Shown piece by piece: positions 26,777 through 35,666 of a stretch of 64,000 nucleotides of DNA. A program made the position numbers and the translations under genes. Every line of letters begins with the position of its first letter. The first letter of the stretch is position 1. The notes below the pieces were generated by a model. The model worked only from the letters and a program-made list of their open reading frames with translations, searched no databases and was not told the origin of the DNA. This stretch comes from Sphingomonadales bacterium (lineage in GTDB: Bacteria > Pseudomonadota > Alphaproteobacteria > Sphingomonadales > Sphingomonadaceae): the NCBI GenBank assembly GCA_017302615.1, contig JAFLDB010000013.1:1-64000 (forward strand), in the 5' to 3' direction.

Positions 26777-27565
26777 CTACTGCCCGGTCAGGAAAGCGAC
26801 CAGCGCCTTGACCTTCTTCTGGCGCCATTGTGGCAGCGGCGCGACCAGCCAGTAGCCGTGGCGGCACGGGGCAGGATCGCCCAGCGCGGCGATCCGCCCG
26901 TTGGCCAGCCAGCTTTGCGCCAGCAGCACCGGCACCCGCGCCTTGCCCATGCCCGATGCGGCGGCGGCAATCGCCTGTCCCGCATCGCCGACGGTCAGCG
27001 GCGGTTCCTCGCACCCTTCGCCTTCGGGATTGGGATCGCCCGGCCAGGCGATCCAGCAGCCCGAACCGACTTCGACCCGGCCGGCCTCGCCCAGGGCCAC
27101 GCCTTCCAGCTCGCCCGGACCTTCGGCCCAGCGCACTGCCAGATCGAGATTGGCCTCTGTGAAGTCGGCGTCCTCGTCCGATACCAGCGCATAGCGCACT
27201 TCGGGATTGGCCTTGCGAAACTCGGCCAGCCGCGGCGCCAGCCAGGCGGCAAAGAATTCGCGCGGGGCGGCAATAGTATAGACGTGGCTGGATTGCCCGG
27301 CCTGCATCGCCCGCACCGCATCCTCGAAATGGAGGAACCCGGTGCGCAGCGCTTCCAGGCCCGCGCTGGCCTCGTCGGTCAGCTCCAGCCCCTTGGGGGT
27401 GCGGCGGAACAGGACGACGCCCAGCACATCTTCCAGCGCGCGGATCTGCTGGCCGACGGCGGCCGGAGTCACCGCCAGCTCGTCCGCCGCCCGCGTGAAC
27501 GACAGGTGCCGCGCGGCGGCATCGAACACGCGCAGGGCGTTCAAGGGCAGATGCGTGCGCTTCAT
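26777..27565 (-). CDS. LysR-family regulator, GcvA-like
   Basis: This 262-aa protein has the LysR N-terminal winged HTH (ALRVFDAAARHLSFTRAADE, TPAAVGQQIRALEDVLGVVL) and a co-inducer-binding domain that is slightly short. The opening THLPLNALRVFDAAARH is typical of the GcvA branch. The target is unknown; no divergently oriented metabolic gene lies beside it. Confidence 0.88.
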   Translation of the reverse strand: MKRTHLPLNALRVFDAAARHLSFTRAADELAVTPAAVGQQIRALEDVLGVVLFRRTPKGLELTDEASAGLEALRTGFLHFEDAVRAMQAGQSSHVYTIAAPREFFAAWLAPRLAEFRKANPEVRYALVSDEDADFTEANLDLAVRWAEGPGELEGVALGEAGRVEVGSGCWIAWPGDPNPEGEGCEEPPLTVGDAGQAIAAAASGMGKARVPVLLAQSWLANGRIAALGDPAPCRHGYWLVAPLPQWRQKKVKALVAFLTGQ

Positions 27566-27577
27566 ATGCGCGGCGGC

Positions 27578-27976
27578 TTAGCCCGCCGTGGCCGGAGCCG
27601 CCAGCGGGAAAAACGGGATCGCCACGGCGAACTTCTCCCCATCGCGGCGGACGAAAGTGTAATGCCCTTCCATGCTGCCCATCGGCGTGGTCAGCGGGCA
27701 GCCCGAAACATAGTCATGGCTCTGTCCGGGCTTCAGCACCGGCTGTTCGCCCACTACCCCGTCACCATCGACGAAGTTGACCATCCCGCGCCCGTCGGTG
27801 ATCCGCCAGTGACGGGTCAGCAGCTGGACCGTCTCGTCAGAGCCGTTCTCGATCCGGATGTGATAGACCCAGAACCACTTCCCAGCCTCGATCCTTGATT
27901 GCTCGGGCAGGAAGTTCACCGCTACGCGCACGGTGATGCCTTCGGTGATCGCGGCGTGCTGGAACAGTTCCTTCAT
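27578..27976 (-). CDS. apaG: ApaG domain protein
   Basis: This 132-aa single-domain ApaG protein has an immunoglobulin-like beta-sandwich. Characteristic segments are ITVRVAVNFLPEQS, WVYHIRIENGSDETVQLLTR, HWRITDGRG, QPVLKPGQSHDYVSGCPL and GSMEGHYTFV. ApaG is linked to Co2+/Mg2+ tolerance in enterobacteria, but its biochemical role is unclear. The internal ATG chosen gives the usual family length; the longer frame adds a basic stretch without a binding site. Confidence 0.93.
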   Translation of the reverse strand: MKELFQHAAITEGITVRVAVNFLPEQSRIEAGKWFWVYHIRIENGSDETVQLLTRHWRITDGRGMVNFVDGDGVVGEQPVLKPGQSHDYVSGCPLTTPMGSMEGHYTFVRRDGEKFAVAIPFFPLAAPATAG

Positions 27977-28063
27977 GGCCGCCAAGGTAACCACTGCCCG
28001 CGCGCGCTGCAATGGCCTGAGCCCGGGTGTGGGACATGACTATGGGGGAATAGGATTGCGCGC

Positions 28064-29323
28064 ATGTTGGCCGTCCTCCCCGGCACTGCTAATCACCCTG
28101 CCATGCCAGCCACCCTGCCCGTTACCGAGCTGTTCCTGATCGCCCTCGTGCTGATCTTCGCCCTGCCCTATGCCGTCTGGCGACTGGGCCGGACCGAGTA
28201 CTGGGCGCCTCTGGTGGTGGTTCAGATCGTCACCGGGATTCTGCTCGGCCCGGGCCTGCTGGGTGCGGTCTGGCCGGCCTATTACGACTTCGTCTTCACC
28301 CCGCAGGTGATCGGATCACTGAACGGGATCGCCTGGTGGGCGGTGATGCTGTTCGTCTTCGTCGCCGGGCTGGAGCTGGACCTGGACGAGGCGTGGAAGT
28401 GGCGCCGCGAAACCGGGCTGACCGCCGGCCTCGCGCTGGGCGTGCCGCTGGTACTGGGGGCGGGCGCGGCCTGGGTGCTGCTGACGCTGAGCGATCCGGC
28501 GGCGTGGATCGGTGCCAAGGGCCATATCTGGCAATTCGTCGCCGGGGTCGGCATGGCCTGCGCGGTCACGGCCTTGCCGATCCTGATCCTGTTCATGCAG
28601 AAGCTGGAGATCCTGCGCACGCCGCTGGGGCAGCGGATCCTGCGCTATGCCAGCCTCGACGACATCCTGATCTGGGCCGTGCTGGCATTGATCCTGCTGG
28701 ATTGGGAACGGGTCGGGCGGCAGGCAGCCTATCTGGCCGGATTTGCCGTGGCGGTGTGGCTGATGCGCAAGCTGATTGCCCGCATTCCCGAAAAGGACCG
28801 CTGGTATATCGCCCTGGTCTGGCTGGCGGCCAACGGCTGGCTCGCCGACTGGTCGGGCCTGCATTACATGGTCGGCGCGTTCCTGGCCGGGGCGGCGCTG
28901 GACGCCAAATGGTTCGGGACCGAGGCGATCGACCGGTTCCGCGATGTGGTGCTGCTGGCCTTCATGCCGGTGTTCTTCCTCTCGACCGGCCTGCGTACCA
29001 GCTGGGAAATGGGCGGGATCGCGGCCTTTGCCGCCGCCGCGCTGCTGCTGGCGGCGATGGTCGCGGGCAAGCTGGCGGGGGTCGGCCTCGCCGGCCGGCT
29101 GCTCGGCTGGCAAAAGGGCGAGGCCTGGATCATCGGCTGGCTGCTGCAGACCAAGGCCCTGATCATGATCATTTTCGTCAACGTGCTGTTCGACAAGGGG
29201 ATCATCACCAGCGGCGCCTTCACTGCCCTGCTGCTGGCAGCAGTAGGCAGCACCATGCTGACCATCCCGGTCGTCACCCCCGCGCTAAAGCGGCTGGAGG
29301 GGCTCAAAGCCAAGGGCGGATAG
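28064..29323 (+). CDS. Cation:proton antiporter (CPA2/KefB-like membrane domain)
   Basis: About 419 residues with 11-13 predicted hydrophobic helices form a Na+/H+ exchanger domain (TEYWAPLVVVQIVTGILLGP, YASLDDILIWAVLALILL with paired aspartates typical of the ion-binding helix). There is no TrkA-type nucleotide-binding C-terminus. A second possible start is ATG 28103 (PATLPVTELFLIALV), which fits family N-termini better but lacks a binding site; at 28064 a GGAT lies 7-10 nt upstream. Confidence 0.87.
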   Translation: MLAVLPGTANHPAMPATLPVTELFLIALVLIFALPYAVWRLGRTEYWAPLVVVQIVTGILLGPGLLGAVWPAYYDFVFTPQVIGSLNGIAWWAVMLFVFVAGLELDLDEAWKWRRETGLTAGLALGVPLVLGAGAAWVLLTLSDPAAWIGAKGHIWQFVAGVGMACAVTALPILILFMQKLEILRTPLGQRILRYASLDDILIWAVLALILLDWERVGRQAAYLAGFAVAVWLMRKLIARIPEKDRWYIALVWLAANGWLADWSGLHYMVGAFLAGAALDAKWFGTEAIDRFRDVVLLAFMPVFFLSTGLRTSWEMGGIAAFAAAALLLAAMVAGKLAGVGLAGRLLGWQKGEAWIIGWLLQTKALIMIIFVNVLFDKGIITSGAFTALLLAAVGSTMLTIPVVTPALKRLEGLKAKGG

Positions 29324-29337
29324 GCCGGACGGGATTT

Positions 29338-29356
29338 ATTGCAAATCATTCGCAAT
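29338..29356 (+). promoter_or_regulatory. Fur-box-like operator
   Basis: ATTGCAAATCATTCGCAAT is a 19-bp inverted repeat around a central C with eight of nine arm positions paired. It has the TGC-AAT-N-ATT-GCA pattern of Fur-regulated promoters in Gram-negative bacteria. It ends 43 nt upstream of the DUF6628-like start codon, within the expected promoter zone. Confidence 0.7.
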
Positions 29357-29399
29357 AGCAGTACCAAGGCAGGGACTCGCCACCAGCGGAGCCTTGCCG

Positions 29400-29828
29400 A
29401 TGTCTCAGCCTGCCCCCCGTTCCTGCGCCCTGCCCCTGCCCTTGCCGCGCGAAGACACACAGCGCCTGGTCCTGCGCTGCCTGCGGCGGATGGCCGCGCA
29501 TGGCACGCGCGATGCCCAGGCGGCGCTGTGGGTGTTCGAGGCCTTCGGCATCCACTTCCGCCGCCCGCTGGTGCTGCTGCGGGCCTTCGTGGTCGAAGTG
29601 GCGCAGGTGTCCGCGCGGCGGATCAGCGTCGCGCCGTGCTGCGCGATGCGGATGACGCTGGACGAAGCGCGGCTGATCGGGGTGCTGGCCGCGGCGACAG
29701 GCAACCCGGCCGCCGCCGCGCATCACCTTCGGCTGCTGACGGACGGGGCCGAAGTTTCCTCGCCGTTGTCGTTGGCCATCGCTTTCAACGAAAGCCTGGC
29801 CGCAATGGGCCGCCCGCTGGTGCTATAG
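29400..29828 (+). CDS. DUF6628-like small protein
   Basis: This 142-aa basic, helical protein resembles the sphingomonad DUF6628 group (FGIHFRRPLVLLRAFVVEVA, VSARRISVAPCCAMRMTLDE). The CC pair within a conserved segment could bind metal or a cofactor. No enzymatic motif is visible. A Fur-box-like palindrome lies directly upstream, tying it to iron status. Its stop codon is immediately adjacent to the stop of convergent metZ. Confidence 0.75.
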   Translation: MSQPAPRSCALPLPLPREDTQRLVLRCLRRMAAHGTRDAQAALWVFEAFGIHFRRPLVLLRAFVVEVAQVSARRISVAPCCAMRMTLDEARLIGVLAAATGNPAAAAHHLRLLTDGAEVSSPLSLAIAFNESLAAMGRPLVL

Positions 29829-31028
29829 CCCGACGGCCTTGAGGCCGCGGTCAAGGTCTTCCAGCAGGTCCTGCACGTCTTCCAGCCCGACGTTCATGCG
29901 GATCATCCCTTCGCCCACGCCGGCTTCGGCGCGGCCTTCGGGGCCCATGTTGTTGTGAGTGGTGCTGGCCGGGTGACAGGCCAGGCTCTTGGCATCGCCG
30001 ATATTGTTGGAAATATCGATCAGCTCGAACGCGTTGAGCATAGCGAAGGCCTCGGCCCGGCCCGCCAGATCGAAGCTGAAGATGTTGCCGAAGGCATCCA
30101 TCTGCCGCTTGGCGATTTCGTGCTGCGGATGGCTTTCCAGCCCGGGGTGAAGCATCTTCACGCCGCGTTCTTCCAGAAAGCGGGCCAGCACCATCGCGTT
30201 CTCGCTCTGCTTTTCGGCGCGCAGTTGCAGGGTTTCCAGCCCCTTCAGCACCACCCAGGCGTTGAACGGCGCGGCAATCGGCCCGGTGTTGCGCTGGAAC
30301 GGCATCAGCACATCGTTGATGAATTCGGCCGTACCGCAGACCGCGCCCAGCAGGACCCGCCCCTGCCCGTCCATCAGCTTGGTCGCGGAATAGGCCACCA
30401 CGTCGGCGCCGAATTCGATCGGGCGCTGCAAGGCGGCGGTGGCAAAGGCGTTGTCGACCACGGTGGTGATCCCGCGCGATTTCGCAAGGCCGCACACCGC
30501 CGTCAGATCGACAATGTCCATCGTCGGGTTGGCCGGGGTTTCAAAGAAGAACACCTTGGTATTGGGCCGGATCGCGGCTTCCCAGGCATCGACATCGCGG
30601 GCATCGACAATCGTCTTCTCGATCCCGAAGCGCGGCAGCAGGTTGTCGACGATCCAGCGGCACGAACCGAAGGCGGCGCGCCCGGCCACGATGTGGTCCC
30701 CGGCGGAAAGCTGGCACAGCAGCGCCGTGGTCATCGCCGCCATGCCTGATGCCTGGCTGCGGCAGGCCTCTGCCCCTTCCATCATCGCGATGCGTTCTTC
30801 CAGCATGGCGGTGGTCGGGTTCTGGAAGCGCGAATAGACCGGCCCCGGCTCTTCCCCCTGGAACCGCGCTGCAACCTGTTCGGCGCTGTCATAGGTGAAG
30901 CCCGAATTGAGGAACAGCGCCTCGCTCGTCTCGCCCTGCTCGCTGCGCCAGGTCCCGGCACGGACGGCCTGGGTGGCGGGGCGCCATTTGGCGGTGATCG
31001 AGCGGTCCTGACCGGTAGAGCGTTTCAT
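29823..31028 (-). CDS. metZ: O-succinylhomoserine sulfhydrylase
   Basis: This PLP enzyme of the Cys/Met-metabolism family makes homocysteine directly from O-succinylhomoserine and sulfide. The 401-aa protein has the PLP-lysine in YSATKLMDGQG (K217), the phosphate-binding SGMAA segment and DNAFATAALQ. The pattern favours MetZ over cystathionine gamma-synthase, although the two are hard to separate by sequence alone. The ATG at MKRSTGQDRS is chosen over an upstream ATG that would add 13 residues. It is monocistronic. Confidence 0.9.
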   Translation of the reverse strand: MKRSTGQDRSITAKWRPATQAVRAGTWRSEQGETSEALFLNSGFTYDSAEQVAARFQGEEPGPVYSRFQNPTTAMLEERIAMMEGAEACRSQASGMAAMTTALLCQLSAGDHIVAGRAAFGSCRWIVDNLLPRFGIEKTIVDARDVDAWEAAIRPNTKVFFFETPANPTMDIVDLTAVCGLAKSRGITTVVDNAFATAALQRPIEFGADVVAYSATKLMDGQGRVLLGAVCGTAEFINDVLMPFQRNTGPIAAPFNAWVVLKGLETLQLRAEKQSENAMVLARFLEERGVKMLHPGLESHPQHEIAKRQMDAFGNIFSFDLAGRAEAFAMLNAFELIDISNNIGDAKSLACHPASTTHNNMGPEGRAEAGVGEGMIRMNVGLEDVQDLLEDLDRGLKAVGL

Positions 31029-31108
31029 AGTGACCGGGGCTTTAAGCGCGCGAACCGCCCCCGGCAAGGCCTTGCGCCGGGGGCGGCCGCCCGATAATCC
31101 CGCCCACG

Positions 31109-32389
31109 ATGCAGGGCCGCTTCACGACAGACAAGGATCCCGCCGACTGGTGCGCGGTGATCGCCACCTTCTATCTGGCGCTGGTGTGGTGGCGGCTGGG
31201 CATTCCGGCCGAGATCTATTTCGACGAGGTCCATTACGTCCCCGCCGCGCGCAAGCTGCTGGAAGGGGTGCGGGCCAATCCCGAACACCCGATGCTGGCC
31301 AAGACGGTTATCGCGCAGGCGATCCACTGGCTGGGCGACAAGCCGCTCTACTGGCGGGTGCCATCGGCGCTGTTCGGAGCCTTCGGGCTGTTCGCCTTCA
31401 CCCGCATGGTCTGGTTTGCCAGCGGAAATGCCCGGGCGACGATCATCGCCGCGCTGCTGCTGGCCACCAACTTCTTCTGGTTCATCCACAGCCGGATCGC
31501 CATGATGGACATGATCATGGCCGGCCTGGCCATGGGTGCTGCCTGGCAGATTGCCGCCGCTCTGCGCCTGCCGCAGCAGGCCCGCTGGCGCCTTGCGCTG
31601 GGCGGGGTGCTGATGGGGCTGGCGCTGGGGGCCAAATGGTCGGTCGCCCCGGCGCTGGTCCTGCCGGGCCTCGTGTTCCTCGTGCTCAAGCTCAGGGCCA
31701 ATGGCTGGCGCTTCCTGTGGGCGAAGGGCGGCGCGCCGGTGCCGGGGATCAGCCTGGCCGAAGCCGGGGTCTGGCTCGGCCTGGTGCCACTAATCGTCTA
31801 CTGGCTGACTTTCTGGCCGGCCTTCTACTGGGCGGTCAAACCGGTCGATCCCTGGGCACCTTTCGCCTGGCACCAGTACATGCTGGAATTGCAGGACAGC
31901 GTGAAGAAGCCCCACCCCTACCGCTCGGTCTGGTACCAGTGGGTCAGCAACTGGCGGGCGATCTGGTATCTCTACAAGGAGATCGACGGGGTGCAGCGCG
32001 GCGTGGTGCTGATCGGCAATCCCTTCACCATGCTCGCGGGTCTTGCCGCGCTGGGTTGGGCGCTGTGGGCCGGCCTGCGCCAGCGCCTGATCGAGCTGCT
32101 GGGCTTTGCCGCGCTCTATTTCGCGACTCTGCTGTTCTGGGCCGTATCGGGCAAGCCGATCCAGTTCCTCTACCACTACCTGTTGCCCAGCACCTTCCTG
32201 ATGGCATTGCTGGCCTTTGCGCTCGACGCGCTGTGGCAGCGGCAGGATCGCTGGCGCTGGCTGGGCCCGGGCGCGCTGGCGCTGAGCTTTGTGATGTTCG
32301 CGGTATTCTACCCGATCATCTCGGCCGCCGAACTGTGCTGCGGCAAACCGAGTTATCAATGGTGGATGTGGCTGAAAAGCTGGCGCTAG
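31109..32389 (+). CDS. GT39-like protein mannosyltransferase (PMT family)
   Basis: This 426-aa polytopic membrane glycosyltransferase uses a lipid-phosphate sugar donor. The catalytic DE motif of the first periplasmic loop is present (IYFDEVHYVPAAR, D39/E40). Multiple helices and a C-terminal PMT-type region with HYLLPSTFLMALLAFALD follow. PMT relatives transfer mannose or another sugar from polyprenyl phosphate to secreted proteins or lipids. The gene ends 3 nt from the convergent gene for a polyprenol-phosphate-mannose synthase-like protein, which could supply its donor. Confidence 0.85.
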   Translation: MQGRFTTDKDPADWCAVIATFYLALVWWRLGIPAEIYFDEVHYVPAARKLLEGVRANPEHPMLAKTVIAQAIHWLGDKPLYWRVPSALFGAFGLFAFTRMVWFASGNARATIIAALLLATNFFWFIHSRIAMMDMIMAGLAMGAAWQIAAALRLPQQARWRLALGGVLMGLALGAKWSVAPALVLPGLVFLVLKLRANGWRFLWAKGGAPVPGISLAEAGVWLGLVPLIVYWLTFWPAFYWAVKPVDPWAPFAWHQYMLELQDSVKKPHPYRSVWYQWVSNWRAIWYLYKEIDGVQRGVVLIGNPFTMLAGLAALGWALWAGLRQRLIELLGFAALYFATLLFWAVSGKPIQFLYHYLLPSTFLMALLAFALDALWQRQDRWRWLGPGALALSFVMFAVFYPIISAAELCCGKPSYQWWMWLKSWR

Positions 32390-32392
32390 GCG

Positions 32393-33517
32393 TCAGTATT
32401 TGCCCCAGACGAACTTGCTCGACAGCGCGAAGTTCCACACCGAACCCAGCACGATCCCGACGATCGCCGCCGGATAGGGGTTGAAGCCCAGCCGCACCAG
32501 CGCGGTCGCCGCGCCGATGTTGGCCAGCAGGCCGAAGGCGCAGGTGATCAGGAACCGCACCCAGCCGGTCAGCAGCGGGACGAACCCGCGCAGGCGCTTG
32601 TCGGCATAGGTCAGCTCGTTGTTGAGCACGAAGTTGAACGTCATCGCCACCAGCGCCGCCGTGGTCTGCCCGGCAATGAAGGCCACTTCCTTGGGATAGT
32701 GGGCCACGGCAAAGGCTTCGCCGAACAGGCCCAGCACCGCGGCCAGCACGGCCATGTGGACCACCACGCCAAGGCCGCCGATCGTGCCGAACAGGGCAAA
32801 GCGGGTCGGGATCCAGCGGCCCAGCCACTTGTCGTAGAGCCCGACCATGAATTCGAAAACGACCGTCCGGTCGAGCTTGGATTCGCCTTCCGCGCGGGCA
32901 GCGAAGTTCATCGGCACTTCCTTGATCCGCAGCGGCTGTTCCACCGTGGCCAGGATATCCAGCAGGATCTTGAAGCCGACGCCCGACAGGCGGTGGGCAT
33001 CCGCCCGCAGCACTTCGGTCTTGAGCATGAAATAGCCGCTCATCGGGTCGGTCAATTCGACGCCGGTCACCTTGTTGGCGATACGGTTGGCCAGGTTCGA
33101 TGCCTTGACCCGGTCGGGTCGGCCCCATTCCTCGGTGCTGGCCCCTTCGGCAAAGCGGCTGGCATAGGACAAATCGTATTCGCCGCTTTCGATCGCGGCC
33201 AGCATCCCCGGCAACAGCGCGGGATCGTGCTGATGATCGGCATCCATCACCGCGACGACCGGCGCAGCGGTGGCGCACATCCCCTCGATCGCGGCCGAGG
33301 ACAGCCCGCGCCGCCCGATCCGCTGGATCACCCGGACCCGGCTGTCTTCCTGGGCGATGGCGCGGGCCTCGTCCGAAGTGCCGTCGGGGCTGTTGTCATC
33401 GACGATGATGACTTCCCACGGGATCCCGGCCAGCGCCTTGTCCAGCCGCTCGACCATGCCGCGCAGGTTCTTGCGCTCGTTGTAGGTGGGAAGGACAACG
33501 CCGAGCCGAAGGGTCAT
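32393..33517 (-). CDS. Polyprenol-phosphate mannose synthase-like GT2 fused to GtrA domain
   Basis: This 374-aa fusion has two parts. Residues 1-235 form a DPM1-type GT2 domain with VVLPTYNERKNL, VDDNSPDGT (D40/D41) and a DAD motif (92-94). The remainder is a GtrA-like four-helix membrane domain (RFALFGTIGGLGVVVHMAVL ... VWNFALSSKFVWGKY), thought to help flip the lipid-linked sugar. The start is set at MTLRLGVVLPTYNE; leuB ends one nucleotide before, so it belongs to the recO-leuB transcript. Together with the adjacent PMT gene it suggests a lipid-linked glycosylation route. Confidence 0.9.
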   Translation of the reverse strand: MTLRLGVVLPTYNERKNLRGMVERLDKALAGIPWEVIIVDDNSPDGTSDEARAIAQEDSRVRVIQRIGRRGLSSAAIEGMCATAAPVVAVMDADHQHDPALLPGMLAAIESGEYDLSYASRFAEGASTEEWGRPDRVKASNLANRIANKVTGVELTDPMSGYFMLKTEVLRADAHRLSGVGFKILLDILATVEQPLRIKEVPMNFAARAEGESKLDRTVVFEFMVGLYDKWLGRWIPTRFALFGTIGGLGVVVHMAVLAAVLGLFGEAFAVAHYPKEVAFIAGQTTAALVAMTFNFVLNNELTYADKRLRGFVPLLTGWVRFLITCAFGLLANIGAATALVRLGFNPYPAAIVGIVLGSVWNFALSSKFVWGKY

Positions 33518-33518
33518 G

Positions 33519-34562
33519 TCACAGCCTTTCGAGGATTGCGTCGCCGATTGCAACGGTGCCCATGGTGCCGCCAAGGTCGCCGCCACGAATGCCATCGGCC
33601 AGCGCCCCGGCCACGGCCGCCTCGATCCGGGCGGCCGGTTCTTCCAGCCCCAGCGAGTGGCGCAGCAGCATGGCGGCGGACAAAATCGTGGCGATCGGAT
33701 TGGCCAGCCCCTTGCCGGCGATATCGGGCGCGCTGCCGTGGATCGGCTCATACAGCCCCAGCGTACCTTCGCTGAGCGAGGCCGAAGCCAGCAGCCCGAT
33801 CGAGCCGACGCACATGCTGGCCTGATCCGACAGGATATCGCCGAACATGTTGCCGGTGACGATCACATCGAACTGGCCGGGATTGCGGACCAGCTGCATC
33901 GCCGCATTGTCCACGTACATGTGGCTGAGCTCGACTTCGGGATATTCGGCCGAAACCTCGATCATCACGTCGCGCCACAGCTGGAAGGTTTCCAGCACAT
34001 TGGCCTTGTCGACCGAGCAGAGTTTCTTGCCCCGGCCCATCGCCGCCTTGAAGGCGACATGGGCAATGCGGCGCACTTCGTCTTCGGCGTAGGACATCAT
34101 GTCCCAGCCCTGGCGGCGGCCGTCGGGCAGCACGCGGATGCCCTTTTCGCCGAAATAGACGTCGCCGTTGAGCTCGCGCACGATCAAGAGGTCGATCGCG
34201 CCGGCCACTTCCGGGCGCAGCGCGGAAAATTCGGTCAGGCCGGCAAAGACCCTGGCCGGGCGCAGGTTGGCAAACAGGCCCAGTTCCTTGCGCAGGCCCA
34301 GGATCGCCTGTTCGGGCCGCAGGTGCCGCTCCAGATTGTCGCAGGTCGGATCGCCGACCGCGCCGAACAGGATGCCGTCGCTGGCACGGGCAATCTCCAG
34401 CGTGGCGGGCGGCAGCGGGTGGCCATGGGCCTTGTAGGCCGCGCCGCCGACATCGGCCTCGACCAGCTCAAGGCCCGGCAGGCCGAGTGCTTCGAGCACG
34501 CGCACCGCCTCGCGGGTCACTTCGGGGCCGATGCCGTCTCCGGCCAGGACTGCGATTTTCAT
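33519..34562 (-). CDS. leuB: 3-isopropylmalate dehydrogenase
   Basis: This enzyme catalyses the NAD-dependent oxidative decarboxylation of 3-isopropylmalate, the third step of leucine biosynthesis. The 347-aa length is normal. It shows the N-terminal [12 protein letters not shown], substrate-binding arginines ([26 protein letters not shown]) and the C-terminal [20 protein letters not shown] segment typical of isopropylmalate/isocitrate dehydrogenases. It lies between recO (8 nt upstream) and the GT2-GtrA gene. leuC and leuD are not in this window. Confidence 0.96.
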   Translation of the reverse strand: MKIAVLAGDGIGPEVTREAVRVLEALGLPGLELVEADVGGAAYKAHGHPLPPATLEIARASDGILFGAVGDPTCDNLERHLRPEQAILGLRKELGLFANLRPARVFAGLTEFSALRPEVAGAIDLLIVRELNGDVYFGEKGIRVLPDGRRQGWDMMSYAEDEVRRIAHVAFKAAMGRGKKLCSVDKANVLETFQLWRDVMIEVSAEYPEVELSHMYVDNAAMQLVRNPGQFDVIVTGNMFGDILSDQASMCVGSIGLLASASLSEGTLGLYEPIHGSAPDIAGKGLANPIATILSAAMLLRHSLGLEEPAARIEAAVAGALADGIRGGDLGGTMGTVAIGDAILERL

Positions 34563-34570
34563 GATTCTGT

Positions 34571-35158
34571 TTACCCCATCCGTGCCAGCCGCTCGCGCAG
34601 CAGGGCGCGCGCGCCCATAACATCGCCGCGCCGATCTGCAAGCAGGTAGCGTTCGAGCCGGGTGCCTTGCACGTCGAATTCCGGCATTCCGGCCGCCGGA
34701 TCGGGGGGCGCGCCGCCATAGCCCAGCTCGCGCAGCAGCAACCCTTCATAAGCCACCAGCCCCGGCAGCCAGCCCCGCGCCGAAGGGGCATGGCACACCG
34801 CATCGAGCAGCGCCGACAGTGCCAGGTAAAGCGATGGATAGGGCTGGCGTTCCGGCAGGGCGGCGGTGGTCAGGGCAGTGATCCAGCCGATCGCGGCGGC
34901 AGGCAGCGGCTCGCCCAGCCAAGGCCCGCGGCTGTGGACCAGTTCCACTTTCGCAAACGGCAATTGCCCTTCGGACTTTGACCGCAGGTCGATTTCCACC
35001 GAATTTCCGGGAATCAGGACTGGGCGCAACTGCCGCCCGCGACCGCCCGCGACATAGCCTGCGACAAGCCCATGGTCCGGGGTCAGCGCCCGCACGATCG
35101 CCGCCGTCTCGCCGTGCGGGCGTGACGCACAGACGATGGCGGGACTGCGCAGGTGCAT
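34571..35158 (-). CDS. recO: DNA repair protein RecO
   Basis: RecO acts with RecR to load RecA on SSB-coated DNA. The 195-aa protein starts [20 protein letters not shown] with an OB-fold ([20 protein letters not shown]) and a helical C-terminal part ([28 protein letters not shown]). It is somewhat short compared with the usual 230-250 residues, mainly at the C-terminus, and no zinc-finger cysteines are visible. The start is chosen by family alignment; the frame is open 33 codons upstream. Confidence 0.87.
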   Translation of the reverse strand: MHLRSPAIVCASRPHGETAAIVRALTPDHGLVAGYVAGGRGRQLRPVLIPGNSVEIDLRSKSEGQLPFAKVELVHSRGPWLGEPLPAAAIGWITALTTAALPERQPYPSLYLALSALLDAVCHAPSARGWLPGLVAYEGLLLRELGYGGAPPDPAAGMPEFDVQGTRLERYLLADRRGDVMGARALLRERLARMG

Positions 35159-35252
35159 CGAGCGGGTGTGGCCGGAAAGCGCGGGCCTTTCAACCGTGGT
35201 TAAACGTTCACGCACAAAGATACGAAGAGCACGAAGGTCGGCCTCAACCGCT

Positions 35253-35322
35253 GTCATCCCCGCGCCGGCGGGGATCCATGGCGCAAGGTCAGACCATGGA
35301 TCCCCGCCTGCGCGGGGATGAC
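35253..35322. repeat. 70-nt dispersed inverted repeat, copy 1
   Basis: The element starts GTCATCCCCGC and ends GCGGGGATGAC, with inner arms GGATCCATGG/CCATGGATCC around CGCAAGGTCAGA. It can fold into a near-perfect long hairpin. A second copy lies at 38052-38121. Only a few bases differ. Elements of this form are common in sphingomonad intergenic DNA. It sits between ubiK and recO. Confidence 0.85.
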
Positions 35323-35374
35323 AACTTTTGATATGGAACGCTTTTGGTGGCCGTCTGCGCCTGCGCGTGCGGCC

Positions 35375-35635
35375 CTATTTCTTCGCCTTGGCGTTGAGCG
35401 CGGCTTCCAGCGCCTCGATCCGGGCCTTCAGCGCTTCGTTTTCCTCGCGCGCCTTGGCGGCCATCAGCTTGACCGTGTCGAATTCCTCGCGGCTGACGAA
35501 GTCGATCCCGCCCAGCCGCTCCTTCAGGCGCTCGCGCGCGGCATCGCGGGCTTCGCGGCCCATGCCGGCAACGGTTCCGGCCGCGCTGTTCAGCAGCTTG
35601 GCAACATCGGCGATCAGGGGGTTTTCGCTTTGCAT
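35375..35635 (-). CDS. ubiK: Ubiquinone biosynthesis accessory factor UbiK-like (BMFP domain)
   Basis: This 86-aa protein has an amphipathic N-terminal helix (LIADVAKLLNSAAGTVAG), then a predicted coiled coil (REEFDTVKLMAAKAREENEA) and a Lys/Ala-rich tail. This matches the BMFP/YqiC family. In enterobacteria UbiK associates with UbiJ and aids ubiquinone biosynthesis at the membrane. The internal ATG gives the family length. Confidence 0.85.
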   Translation of the reverse strand: MQSENPLIADVAKLLNSAAGTVAGMGREARDAARERLKERLGGIDFVSREEFDTVKLMAAKAREENEALKARIEALEAALNAKAKK

Positions 35636-35666
35636 GGCGGCTAGATGGGCCTTTGCGGCGCCCGGA

